From the NCBI RefSeq assembly GCF_051535235.1, contig NZ_JBPPLZ010000001.1, positions 434,001-498,000 on the forward strand: DNA of 64,000 bases, written 5' to 3'. Within the stretch, counting starts at the first letter, position 1, and each line of letters opens with the position of its first letter. The position numbers and the translations under genes were made by a program. Of the stretch, positions 16,998 to 25,058 are shown in pieces. Origin of the DNA: Nitrobacter sp051535235. GTDB lineage: Bacteria; Pseudomonadota; Alphaproteobacteria; Rhizobiales; Xanthobacteraceae. The notes under the pieces were generated by a model. That model did not search any database. It was given only the letters and a program-made list of their open reading frames with translations, and had not been told where the DNA came from.

Positions 16998-17656
16998 GGC
17001 CTGGTCTCCGATGCAGGGGCCGACGCCGCCACGGGCAGGCTCTCGTAATAGGCGGCGACGCTCTTGATCTGGTCGTCGGTGAGCTTGCCGGCGACATTGG
17101 CCATCACGCCCATCGGATCGGTCTTGCGATCGCCGCTCTTCCAAGACCTGAGCGCTTTCTCGATATAGACGGCCCATTGTCCGGCGAGGCGCGGAAAGTC
17201 CGCCCCGACGCCGAGGCCGGCGGCTCCGTGACACTGTGCGCAACCCGGCAGGTCTTTTGACCAGTCGCCGGTCGCGGCGAGCTTCGCGCCCGCGGCGATC
17301 ACGGCCGCATCGGCAGGTGCCGTTTCGGACTTCGTCGTCGCCATATCGGCATAATAGGTCGCGAGAGCTTTCTTCTCGCCATCCGACAGGTCGGAGGCGA
17401 TCATCATCATGATGCGGTTCTTGCGCGTTCCATCCTTGAAGCCTGTAAGCTGACGTTCGAGGTATTGTGCGTTGAGACCGGCAAGGCGCGGCACGGCCGT
17501 CGTCGGCTGGCCCTCTCCCTGCTTGCCGTGACACGGTGAGCACGATGCCGCTCCGGGAGGTATCGCGTTCGCGGTGGTGTTTTTCCCATCCGCTGCAAGC
17601 ACCGGCAGCGCCGACATGCCAAGGAGCAGCATTGCTCCGCCTGCTACCGATCTCAT
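16994..17656 (-). CDS. Diheme c4-type cytochrome, probable TsdB partner
   Basis: 220 residues with a signal peptide ending near LPVLAAD. Two similar halves each carry one heme: CSPCHGKQGEG and CAQCHGAAGLG, with the paired VPRLAGLNAQYLERQL and FPRLAGQWAVYIEKAL segments and a distal methionine region in each (RNRIMMMIA; KTDPMGVMANVAG). This is the cytochrome c4 architecture, a periplasmic electron carrier. It is upstream of, and overlaps, the tsdA-like gene, an arrangement known for TsdB-TsdA. The ATG at 17656 follows AGGCGGGGG and places the signal peptide at residue 1; an in-frame ATG seven codons earlier is an alternative. Confidence 0.88.
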   Translation of the reverse strand: MRSVAGGAMLLLGMSALPVLAADGKNTTANAIPPGAASCSPCHGKQGEGQPTTAVPRLAGLNAQYLERQLTGFKDGTRKNRIMMMIASDLSDGEKKALATYYADMATTKSETAPADAAVIAAGAKLAATGDWSKDLPGCAQCHGAAGLGVGADFPRLAGQWAVYIEKALRSWKSGDRKTDPMGVMANVAGKLTDDQIKSVAAYYESLPVAASAPASETRP

Positions 17657-17783
17657 TCTGTTGCCCCCGCCTTCCATCTCAAGGTTCGCGTTGCCGAGAC
17701 AAGAAAATATCCTCGTCCGGACCCAAAAGCACGTCGCGGCGATTGCCGCCAGAACACAAAAACCAAATCCGATTTTGGTTCCC

Positions 17784-17868
17784 CAAAGCGTGAGCAATTG
17801 GCGAAAAGACGGTCCGCATTCTCAATATCGAGAGCGCAGCCGGGCCGCATGGATCGCGCTTTAAAGCC
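17784..17868. repeat. Interspersed repeat, family E
   Basis: Blocks AAGCGTGAGCAATTGGCGAA, CGCATTCTCAATATCGAGAG and ATCGCGCTTTAAAG match, in the same order, the element at 46095-46192 (AAGTGTGAGCGGTTTGGCGA, CGCATTCTCACTATTTAGAG, ATCGCGCTCTAAA). It lies upstream of the cytochrome pair and could overlap its promoter. Confidence 0.65.
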
Positions 17869-17912
17869 TGACTCAACTGCGTTGAATCAGACTCTCGTCC
17901 ATCCTTTTGATT

Positions 17913-17963
17913 GAGCATGATCCTATCCGAAAACCGGTTTCCACTTTTCGGGATCATGCTCTA
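17913..17963. repeat. Perfect-arm inverted repeat touching the purH stop codon (family A-related)
   Basis: GAGCATGATCC and its inverse GGATCATGCTC enclose TATCCGAAAACCGGTTTCCA. The right arm runs directly into the TAG stop of purH (17961-17963). The hairpin lies at the 3' end of purH, where it could act in transcript termination or stability; there is no U-run. Confidence 0.75.
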
Positions 17964-19553
17964 ATGCCGAAAATGACGGATGCCGGTAAACACCATGGCG
18001 ATGCCGTGCTCGTCAGCCGCCTTGATGACCTCCTGGTCGCGCATCGAGCCGCCCGGTTGAATGACGGCGGTGGCGCCGGCCTCGACGCAGGCGAGCATCC
18101 CGTCGGCGAACGGGAAGAACGCGTCCGACGCCACGACCGAGCCTTGGGTCAGCGGCTCCGCGAGCTTCAGGTCGCGCGCCGCGTCCTCGGCCTTGCGCGC
18201 CGCGATACGCGCGGAGTCGACGCGGCTCATCTGCCCCGCACCGATGCCGACGGTGGCGAGGTCCCTGGCATAGACGATGGTGTTGGACTTGACGTGCTTG
18301 CCGACGCGGAACGCAAAGCGCAGATCGCGCATCTCGGCCTCGGTCGGCGCGCGCCTGGTCACTACCTTCAGCGGCATGTCGTCTACGACGGCGTTGTCGC
18401 GGGTCTGCACCAGAAGCCCGCCCGCCACCGTCTTTGCGCTCACTCCGCGCGCGCGCGGGTCGGGCAGGCCGCCCGCGAGCAGCAGCCGCAGGTTCTTGCG
18501 CTTGCCGATGATCGCAATCGCCTCCTCGGTCGCATCGGGCGCGATGATGACTTCGGTGAAGATGCCGGCCACCGCGTTGGCCGCATCAGCGTCGAGCGTG
18601 CGGTTGAAGGCGATGATGCCGCCATAGGCCGAGGTGGTGTCGCAGGCGAGCGCCTTGCGGTAGGCGTCGGCGAGATCGGCTCCTTCCGCGACGCCGCAGG
18701 GGTTGGCGTGCTTGATGATGACGCAGGCCGCGGTGCGCGCCGTATCGAATTCGGCGACGCATTCATAGGCCGCGTCGGTGTCGTTGATGTTGTTGTAGGA
18801 CAGTTCCTTGCCCTGCAACTGCCGCGCGGTCGAGACCCCGACGCGCCGCTCCGGCGTGCGATAGAACGCGGCGCTCTGGTGCGGGTTTTCGCCGTAGCGC
18901 AGCGTCTGCGCAAGACGCCCGCCGATGGCGCGATAGTCCGGCGCGTCGGTCCCAAGCTGCGCCGCGAACCAGTTGGAGATCGCGGCATCATAGGCGGCGG
19001 TGCGCGCGTAGGCCTTGGCCGCGAGGCGCTTGCGCAGCGCCAGCGTGGTTGCGCCCTTGTTTGTTTTGAGTTCGTCGAGCACCGCCTGATAATCCTGCGG
19101 CTCGACCACGACCGCGACGTCGTCGTGGTTTTTCGCGGCGGCGCGGATCATCGCCGGACCGCCGATGTCGATGTTCTCGATGCAGTCATCGTAAGCCGCG
19201 CCTTTGTCGACGGTCGCCTCGAACGGATACAGATTGACGACCAGCAGGTCGATCGGGGCGATGTTATGATCCGCCATCGCTTCGGCATGATCGGCGTTGT
19301 CGCGGATCGCGAGCAGCCCCCCATGCACCTTCGGATGCAGCGTCTTCACCCGGCCGTCCATCATTTCCGGAAAGCCCGTGAGCTCCGAGACATCCGTCAC
19401 CGCCAGCCCGGCCGCGGCGATCGCCCTGGCGGTGCCGCCGGTCGAGACCAGATCGATGCCGAGACCAGCGAGCGCGCGGGCGAATTCGATCAGGCCTGTC
19501 TTGTCGGAAACGGAAAGCAGTGCGCGGGTCACGCGGCGCGGTCGGTCGGTCAT
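17961..19553 (-). CDS. purH: Bifunctional AICAR transformylase / IMP cyclohydrolase
   Basis: 530 residues, the usual length. It catalyses the last two steps of purine synthesis: formylation of AICAR with 10-formyl-THF, then ring closure to IMP. The N-terminal cyclohydrolase (MGS-like) domain shows ALLSVSDKTGLIEFAR, STGGTARAI and MMDGRVKTLHPKVHGGLLA. The C-terminal transformylase shows LRYGENPHQSAAFY, CVIIKHANPCGVA (catalytic Lys-His) and SDAFFPFADG. AGAGGATCTGCCC precedes the ATG. It follows the heparinase-like gene and rsmB in the same direction, a neighbourhood I recall from Rhizobiales. Confidence 0.97.
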   Translation of the reverse strand: MTDRPRRVTRALLSVSDKTGLIEFARALAGLGIDLVSTGGTARAIAAAGLAVTDVSELTGFPEMMDGRVKTLHPKVHGGLLAIRDNADHAEAMADHNIAPIDLLVVNLYPFEATVDKGAAYDDCIENIDIGGPAMIRAAAKNHDDVAVVVEPQDYQAVLDELKTNKGATTLALRKRLAAKAYARTAAYDAAISNWFAAQLGTDAPDYRAIGGRLAQTLRYGENPHQSAAFYRTPERRVGVSTARQLQGKELSYNNINDTDAAYECVAEFDTARTAACVIIKHANPCGVAEGADLADAYRKALACDTTSAYGGIIAFNRTLDADAANAVAGIFTEVIIAPDATEEAIAIIGKRKNLRLLLAGGLPDPRARGVSAKTVAGGLLVQTRDNAVVDDMPLKVVTRRAPTEAEMRDLRFAFRVGKHVKSNTIVYARDLATVGIGAGQMSRVDSARIAARKAEDAARDLKLAEPLTQGSVVASDAFFPFADGMLACVEAGATAVIQPGGSMRDQEVIKAADEHGIAMVFTGIRHFRH

Positions 19554-19719
19554 GGGCAGATCCTCTGTCTGAAGGGATACCTATGCCCAGGCGCGCGGCG
19601 GATATGTCCCGCGCTTCCCGATGGTGCTCCATCCAAGGTCGCCAGTCGCGCGAGCGCGGGTTCGTTAGCAGCTTTCGCCGCCCTTCACAACGATCGGAAA
19701 AAGACCGGGTCTTGTGCCG

Positions 19720-21474
19720 CTACAGCGGCAATTCCGGCTGCCGGCTCGCATTGCGGCGGGCGGTGGTGGCCGTGGGCGAGGTGGCCGAACGGACGAAGCT
19801 CCAGCGCACACTGGGGGCTTCCCGCGCATTCTGACGGATCACGATCTGCGCGCTGCGGCGGGGACCGTCGTTGCCGGCGAGAAACACGCTGTCTTCGAGG
19901 TCGACGCGGTCGGCTGGCGCATCGAACGTCCAGACCTCGCGGTTTTGCAGCACCAGCATCACCCCGTGCCCATCGCTGAGGCGGCTCGCCTTGATCGACG
20001 GATGCAGGTGAAAACGCAATGCGTAATCGATTCGGCTGCCCTTCATGCGGCCGCCGGGCGCGGGCGCCAGGATGTCCTCGCCCTCCAGCCGCGCGCCGTC
20101 AGGCGCGATCGTCAGCACGCGGCGATGGATCAGGCCGAAGCGGGCAAGATAGCCGTCATGCGAAGCCGTCAGCCGTTCGCCGTCGTCGACGGTGTCGCGG
20201 GAGCTTTCGACATTGCGCGGCCCGCCGACGATCGGCGCGCCTTGCAGCAGTCGCTTCATCGCCGACTGTTCGACGAACTGGCAGGATGACGTTTCATGGC
20301 AGGTCAGCGTGGAATGCGCCGGCGTGGTGCGTGCGAAGGCGCGCCAAGTGTCGCGGCTGGTCGAGGGCGTGCCGCAATTGATGACGATCCGGTTCAGACC
20401 GGAGGACAACTCGAACGACAGGCAACCGGCATGCGCCTCCTCGCTGAGGTTCGACGGCGGCGGCGGTCCGGTATCGACGATCAGCGTCGTCGCGCCGGCC
20501 TCGAGGCGCTGGAAGCCGGTGTGCGGCATGTGGGCCATCGGTATGCCGCGGGTGTCGTCATAGGCCAGAAGCGTTGCCAAAAGGTCCGACGGCGCACCGC
20601 TCATGCCATTGAACAGCGCAAAACTGCCGTCGCCGTGACGGAAGAAACGCAGCATGGGCATCATGCGGTCGATGGCGTTCAACAGCGCCGCCGGCGGCGC
20701 GATGTTGCGCGCCGCGAAGGTCTGCCGGAGCGGCAGCAGGTCGATCAGCAGTTCGATCAACGCGCCGGGATTGCGCGAGACATGGCCACCATCGGGCAGG
20801 ATCTGCCGCCGCAATTCGTCGGACAGCTTGCGCGTCGCGGTGCGGATGGTGCGGGCCTGGTTGGCGAGGCACAGCGAAGCGTAGCACAGCGCGATCAGCA
20901 CCTGGAGCCGCGGCACGCCGTCGGGCGCGTCGTGCAGGCCGAAACGCAAAAGACGAACGTCGCGGGCCAGTGCGCGCAAATAGCGGCGATAGAATTTTCC
21001 ATCGGTATCGCTGAGCACGAGCGGCGCATGGCACAACAGCGAGATGACACGGCGCGCCATGACGTCGGCGCGGCGTCCGAGCGGCCGCCGGCGCGCCGGA
21101 TTCGACATCCAGTCCTCCACCAGCGATCGCGCATTGGCGCGCGTGATCGCGGTATCGGCGGCGCGCAGATGTCGCAGCCAGCCGAAACCCAGCAGCATAG
21201 CTTCCCAGTCCTCGGACGGCGGTTCGAGGTCGAAGATCGAGCGGGAACGGCAGGTGACGATCTTGCCCGCGAACACGAAGCGGCCGGCATAGATTTCGGC
21301 GGCGCGGGTGGCGTCGGCCGTGCGCAGGTCATGCGGCGCGATCGTCAAACGGTCGGTACGGCCGGGCCATAGCCGCGACAACGCCGCCGGGCCGTCGCCA
21401 GCGCGTGCGAGCGTCCGTCGGGCGAAGCGGCGGAGCAACAGCGTTGAAATGCGTCTGCGATGAGCGACCGACAC
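19720..21474 (-). CDS. Heparinase II/III-like protein
   Basis: 584 residues starting at a GTG (21474) with GAAGGCG nine bases upstream. The N-terminal alpha-toroid-like helical half contains LRHLRAADTAITRANARSL and a GGHVSRNPGALIELLIDLLP block typical of this family in Rhizobiales. The C-terminal beta-sandwich half contains AHSTLTCHETSSCQF and SHDGYLARFGLIHRR, matching the heparinase II/III C-terminal domain (H...Y type). No signal peptide is evident. It sits between rsmB and purH. The true substrate is unknown; the name comes from family membership only. Confidence 0.85.
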   Translation of the reverse strand: MSVAHRRRISTLLLRRFARRTLARAGDGPAALSRLWPGRTDRLTIAPHDLRTADATRAAEIYAGRFVFAGKIVTCRSRSIFDLEPPSEDWEAMLLGFGWLRHLRAADTAITRANARSLVEDWMSNPARRRPLGRRADVMARRVISLLCHAPLVLSDTDGKFYRRYLRALARDVRLLRFGLHDAPDGVPRLQVLIALCYASLCLANQARTIRTATRKLSDELRRQILPDGGHVSRNPGALIELLIDLLPLRQTFAARNIAPPAALLNAIDRMMPMLRFFRHGDGSFALFNGMSGAPSDLLATLLAYDDTRGIPMAHMPHTGFQRLEAGATTLIVDTGPPPPSNLSEEAHAGCLSFELSSGLNRIVINCGTPSTSRDTWRAFARTTPAHSTLTCHETSSCQFVEQSAMKRLLQGAPIVGGPRNVESSRDTVDDGERLTASHDGYLARFGLIHRRVLTIAPDGARLEGEDILAPAPGGRMKGSRIDYALRFHLHPSIKASRLSDGHGVMLVLQNREVWTFDAPADRVDLEDSVFLAGNDGPRRSAQIVIRQNAREAPSVRWSFVRSATSPTATTARRNASRQPELPL

Positions 21475-21610
21475 GCTGCGCCTTCAGTGTGAGGATTCCC
21501 GCGAATCCCTTTCAGTTGATGGGGACTCTTTCGCGAATCTTTTTAATCCGGAAAGGCCGGCAACGCACTATCTTGAAATGCCGCGAATCTGCTTGATCCG
21601 GCTTTGGATA

Positions 21611-22963
21611 TCAGGACTTGGTCAATCGCGCCGCATAGAAACCGTCGAGGCCACCCAGCTTCGGATCGTCGCGCGGCAGATGGCAGGGCAGGGTGCGCAA
21701 GTCACCCGCCGGCGTCACGATACCTTCCAGTCCGGCTACTTCCGCGGCGCTGACCGGCGCGCGCCGTACACCTGCCTCGGACGCGAGCAGCGCGGCGACG
21801 GTCCGCTCGCCTTCCTCGGGTTCCAGCGAACAGGTGCAGTAGATCAGCGTCCCGCCGGGTTTGAGCAGCGCGAGCGCTTTTTTCAGCAATCGGTTTTGCA
21901 GCGTGGTCAGCGCCGCGATATCCGCCTCCTGCTTGAGCCAGGCCACGTCCGGATGACGGCGGATGGTTCCGGTCGCGGAGCAGGGCGCGTCGACCAGCAC
22001 GCCGTCGAAGCCGCCGCCTGCCACATCGTCCTGCCATTCGACGGCGTCGGCGACGAGCGCCCGCGCGTCCAGCGACAGCCGGCCGAGATTTTCGCGAAGC
22101 CGCGCCACCCGATTTGGCGACCGGTCGATGGCCGTCACATCCGCGCCGGCCTGCGCGAGTTGCGCGGTCTTGCCGCCGGGCGCCGCGCAGAGATCGGCGA
22201 TGCGCCGTCCTTTGAGATCGCCGAACAGCCGCGCCGGCAGCGCGGCGGCGGCGTCCTGCACCCACCATCGCCCTTCCGAGAATCCGGGCAGCATCGCGAT
22301 AGGACCTTGCAACGCGGTGCGAACGGTTCCGGTCGGCAGGGCCTCGCCATGCAGACGCGCCGCCCAGTGTGCCGCGTCGGTCTTGACGGTGAGATCGAGC
22401 GGCGGTTCGTGGCCGATCGCCGCGGCAATGGCTTTCGCGGCGCTCTCGCCGAAATGAACGGTCCATCGCGCCATCAGCCATGGCGGGATGTCGAGCGCCT
22501 CCGAGCGGACCTCATCGATCAGGCCCTGACCCTCGCGTGCGCAGCGGCGCAGCACGGCGTTGACAAGTCCCGCATATTTCGCGGCGCGTCGGTCCGACTG
22601 CACGAGCCGCACCGAAAGGTCGACGGCGGCGTGATCCGGCACATCCATCCAGAGAATCTGCGCCGCGCCGATCAGAAGCGCGCTCTGGGCGCGCGGCGCG
22701 TCGGTTGGGACGCCGCGATCGAGCAGCCGTGACAGCAAATGGCCGAGCGTTCCGAGCCGGCGCAGAATCGTCGCCACCAGGCGCCGCATCAAGGCGCGAT
22801 CGCGATCGGCGAGCGCCTTCAGACCGGGATGCGCGGCTGCGCCTTCGAGCTGTTCGTCGAGCGTGCGACGCTTGTGCAGGACGCCGTCGAGGATATCCGC
22901 TGCGATGCGCCGGGCTGCGAGGCCGGGAACCTCGGTGGGCGGTGCGAATCTGGTTGACGGCAT
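21611..22963 (-). CDS. RsmB/NOP-family rRNA (cytosine-5-)-methyltransferase
   Basis: 450 residues. The N-terminal NusB-like helical domain (about 1-150; ARRIAADILDGVLHKRRTLD) is followed by a class I SAM-dependent methyltransferase with DLCAAPGGKTAQLAQAGA (SAM motif), the VDAPCSATGTIRRHPD motif IV cysteine and IYCTCSLEPEEGE motif VI catalytic cysteine. This two-cysteine pattern defines RNA m5C methyltransferases; RsmB methylates 16S C967 in E. coli. No strong ribosome-binding site is visible before the ATG. It is the first of the rsmB - heparinase-like - purH series. Confidence 0.93.
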   Translation of the reverse strand: MPSTRFAPPTEVPGLAARRIAADILDGVLHKRRTLDEQLEGAAAHPGLKALADRDRALMRRLVATILRRLGTLGHLLSRLLDRGVPTDAPRAQSALLIGAAQILWMDVPDHAAVDLSVRLVQSDRRAAKYAGLVNAVLRRCAREGQGLIDEVRSEALDIPPWLMARWTVHFGESAAKAIAAAIGHEPPLDLTVKTDAAHWAARLHGEALPTGTVRTALQGPIAMLPGFSEGRWWVQDAAAALPARLFGDLKGRRIADLCAAPGGKTAQLAQAGADVTAIDRSPNRVARLRENLGRLSLDARALVADAVEWQDDVAGGGFDGVLVDAPCSATGTIRRHPDVAWLKQEADIAALTTLQNRLLKKALALLKPGGTLIYCTCSLEPEEGERTVAALLASEAGVRRAPVSAAEVAGLEGIVTPAGDLRTLPCHLPRDDPKLGGLDGFYAARLTKS

Positions 22964-23174
22964 GAGGCAGGCAAATCGCTTGAAAGTAAGGGATGACGGT
23001 ACGCATGTTTTCAGCGTCCGTCACGGCAGGATCAGCTTCATGACATGTGAATAAGCCAAATATAAGAATCGCCATCATGTTCATCCATTCGGAACATGAT
23101 TTGTGGTGGAAGACGGCTTTCCGGCGACGATGAGTCGCTTCGCCGCCGGAGAATCGCGACAGGAGGATGGTCAC

Positions 23175-23397
23175 ATGACGGACGAGCCTTCGATCTTGCC
23201 GTCCAATGATTCGGCGGATGCGCGGAAGCCGCTGACGCCGGCGGCCCGGCGCGCTGGCCGAGGCGGAGGCCCGCCGTGCCGCCTCGCAAGCCGCTGCCGG
23301 ACCAAAAGAGAATCCGAAAGAAATTCAGGGACCGAAAGGCCCCGAGCCCACGCGGTTCGGCGATTGGGAACGAAACGGAATCGCATCGGACTTCTAA
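23175..23397 (+). pseudogene. SDHAF4-like (DUF1674) succinate dehydrogenase assembly factor, frameshifted
   Basis: A perfect AGGAGG precedes the ATG at 23175. The first frame reads MTDEPSILPSNDSADARKPL then TPAARRA; the conserved SDHAF4 tail PKGPEPTRFGDWERNGIASD followed by TAA (23395) is in another frame. Between 23246 and 23256 the run CCCGGCGCGCTGGCC appears to lack one GC dinucleotide: restoring two bases joins RA to LAEAEARRAA and makes one continuous protein of about 74 residues. SDHAF4 proteins bind the flavinylated SdhA and help complex II assembly. The lesion may be a sequencing error in a GC run or a real mutation; the tail motif is intact, which favours error or very recent change. 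Confidence 0.8.
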
Positions 23398-23481
23398 GCT
23401 GGCTATTTTCTTAGCGGATCATTTTCCGCCTCGATGCTTTTCCAGCTTGCAGTTTGGTCCGACTCGGGCTACTTTAGGAAT

Positions 23482-24066
23482 ATGTACCCATATAGCAGAA
23501 TAAATACATCGCTTGGGACGCGGTGGCGTGGCCGCCTCTCGCCGATTCTGCCCTGGATTTTCACTTTGGGCGTGGTGGCGGGCACCATGCTGCCGATCCG
23601 GAACTGGGTGCATTGGCCGCCGCCGGTCCTTAACCAGACGTCGCTGCCGTCCCCGTCCGACACGCGTGCGATCTGGGCGCGCGCCGCCGATTCCGGAGCG
23701 CGGCACCAGGTCGAGGTCGTCAGGACCATCGACGGCGACACCTTCGAGGCGCTGGTTCATCTGTGGCCCGGTCTCGACATGACGACGCGAGTGCGGCTGC
23801 GCGGCATCGACGCCGCGGAAATGAAGGCCGCCTGCGCCGAGGAACGGCGGCTCGCGCAGGCCGCGAGCAACCGGTTGCGCGATCTGCTCAGTGAGGGTGG
23901 TGTCACCATCGCCAATATCGGGCCCGATAAATATAACGGGCGCGTCCTTGCCGATGCAGCCACGGCGCGAACGCCCGATGTTTCTGCGGCAATGCTGGCG
24001 GGCGGTTACGCCCGCGCCTATCACGGCGGTCATCGCGGAAGCTGGTGCGACGGCGCGAGGCGGTAA
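23482..24066 (+). CDS. Membrane-anchored thermonuclease (SNase-like) family protein
   Basis: 194 residues from the ATG at 23482 (AGGA just upstream). One membrane segment (about residues 20-40, ILPWIFTLGVVAGTMLPI) puts the nuclease domain in the periplasm. The SNase/OB-fold core is visible in VVRTIDGDTFEALV, TRVRLRGIDAAEMKA (Arg and Asp/Glu of the active site) and DKYNGRVLAD. The usual second catalytic arginine lies in that last segment. The domain ends near GGYARAYHGG. A frame extends 16 codons further upstream but has no better start. Confidence 0.85.
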   Translation: MYPYSRINTSLGTRWRGRLSPILPWIFTLGVVAGTMLPIRNWVHWPPPVLNQTSLPSPSDTRAIWARAADSGARHQVEVVRTIDGDTFEALVHLWPGLDMTTRVRLRGIDAAEMKAACAEERRLAQAASNRLRDLLSEGGVTIANIGPDKYNGRVLADAATARTPDVSAAMLAGGYARAYHGGHRGSWCDGARR

Positions 24067-24114
24067 GCTTTACGGTCTGTCGACGGTCTTGGCGCTTACG
24101 GTCGCCACTCCCGG

Positions 24115-24633
24115 TCAGCGCTGCGTCACCACCACCGGCGTTCCGATCGAAACGCGTCGATAGAGGTCGTTGATGTCGTCGTTGTACATGCGGATGCAGC
24201 CGTATGACACGAAATGACCGACCGACTGCGGCCGGTTGGTGCCGTGAATGGCGTATTGGCCGCCGCCGGACAGCGTCATCGCCGCGACGCCCATCGGATT
24301 CGACGGCGAGCCTCCCGCAATCACGTCCGGAATATTCGGGTGATCGCGCTTCACGTCCGCCGGGGGCGCCCATGCCGGATCGCGATATTTGCCTTCGATG
24401 TGAGCGGTGCCCGCCCATTGCTTGCCGGCCTTGCCGACGCCGACAGGATAACGGATCGCGCGATCGGAATCGACGATCAGGTAGAGCCGCCGCTCATCGG
24501 TCTTCACCACGATGGTGCCTGGCGCGTAATCACCGCGGTAGCTCACCACATCCGGTCGCGCCTCGGCCGGCGCGATAATCAGCAAGCTCGCTCCGATCGT
24601 GGCGGCCAACGCCACCGCAGCCCTTGTCGACAT
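24115..24633 (-). CDS. L,D-transpeptidase (YkuD/ErfK family)
   Basis: 172 residues from the ATG at 24633 (AAAGGA immediately upstream), with a signal peptide ending near APAEARP. The YkuD domain has the conserved GGGQYAIHGTNRPQSVG histidine region and the catalytic cysteine in SYGCIRMYNDDI. These enzymes form 3-3 cross-links in peptidoglycan or attach proteins to it, using the Cys as nucleophile, in the periplasm. The gene is monocistronic; a large hairpin lies about 225 bp upstream of its start. Confidence 0.93.
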   Translation of the reverse strand: MSTRAAVALAATIGASLLIIAPAEARPDVVSYRGDYAPGTIVVKTDERRLYLIVDSDRAIRYPVGVGKAGKQWAGTAHIEGKYRDPAWAPPADVKRDHPNIPDVIAGGSPSNPMGVAAMTLSGGGQYAIHGTNRPQSVGHFVSYGCIRMYNDDINDLYRRVSIGTPVVVTQR

Positions 24634-24857
24634 TCCTTTGCTCCAAAGCTGCGCCGCAGCCGTGTCCGTCAACCGGAATCGCACGCGCCATTCGTCGGCG
24701 CGTCGTCACCGGCGACTCGAATGGCGGTGCCTCGGCATTCAAATAAAATTGCCTCAACAAAGTAAATGACCGGAAAACAACACCGGAACGCAGAAGCGTT
24801 GCCCGAGAGCCGACGCCAGTGCAGCCGGTCATCCGTTCGAAAGCACCTGAGCGCGAA

Positions 24858-24892
24858 CCCGCCGGTGAGGTGGGGGGGCAGTCACCGGCGGG
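24858..24892. repeat. 11-bp-stem hairpin with guanine-run loop
   Basis: CCCGCCGGTGA pairs perfectly with TCACCGGCGGG; the 13-base loop contains GGTGGGGGGG. There is no U-run, so it is not an ordinary terminator. On the reverse strand it would sit upstream of the L,D-transpeptidase start. Confidence 0.6.
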
Positions 24893-24974
24893 CCGGGAAT
24901 GGACGGGAGAACCTCTGGGGAAGGTCCGTCCAGCCGGTTAATGTGGGCGAATGACAAGGCGTTCCGGACGATAC

Positions 24975-25010
24975 AAAAAAAACCCGCCGGTTTCGGCGGG
25001 TCGCTTTTTT
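24975..25010 (-). terminator. Rho-independent terminator of lysK
   Basis: On the reverse strand the sequence reads ACCCGCCGAAACCGGCGGGT followed by a run of eight T (24982-24975). It lies about 50 bases after the lysK stop codon. The plus strand also gives a six-T run (25005-25010), so it could work in both directions. Confidence 0.9.
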
Positions 25011-25058
25011 CCGGTTTCCGGATCCTCCGACGGTCTCCGGCCGGGATCGCGAAGACCG

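Larger units (their letters stand above)
24634..25058. other. Intergenic region between lysK and the L,D-transpeptidase gene
   Basis: No gene was found in these 425 bases. The region holds the lysK terminator at its right side, a large hairpin at 24858-24892 (separate entry), and presumably the promoter of the transpeptidase gene nearer to 24640-24780, where the sequence is A/T-richer (TAAAATTGCCTCAACAAAGT). Confidence 0.6.

Noticed and set aside
17907..19979. A 690-codon open frame on the plus strand
   Set aside because: It is antisense to purH, a secure gene over nearly its whole length; its product is rich in Arg, Gly, Asp and His with no domain, typical of the complementary frame in GC-rich DNA.
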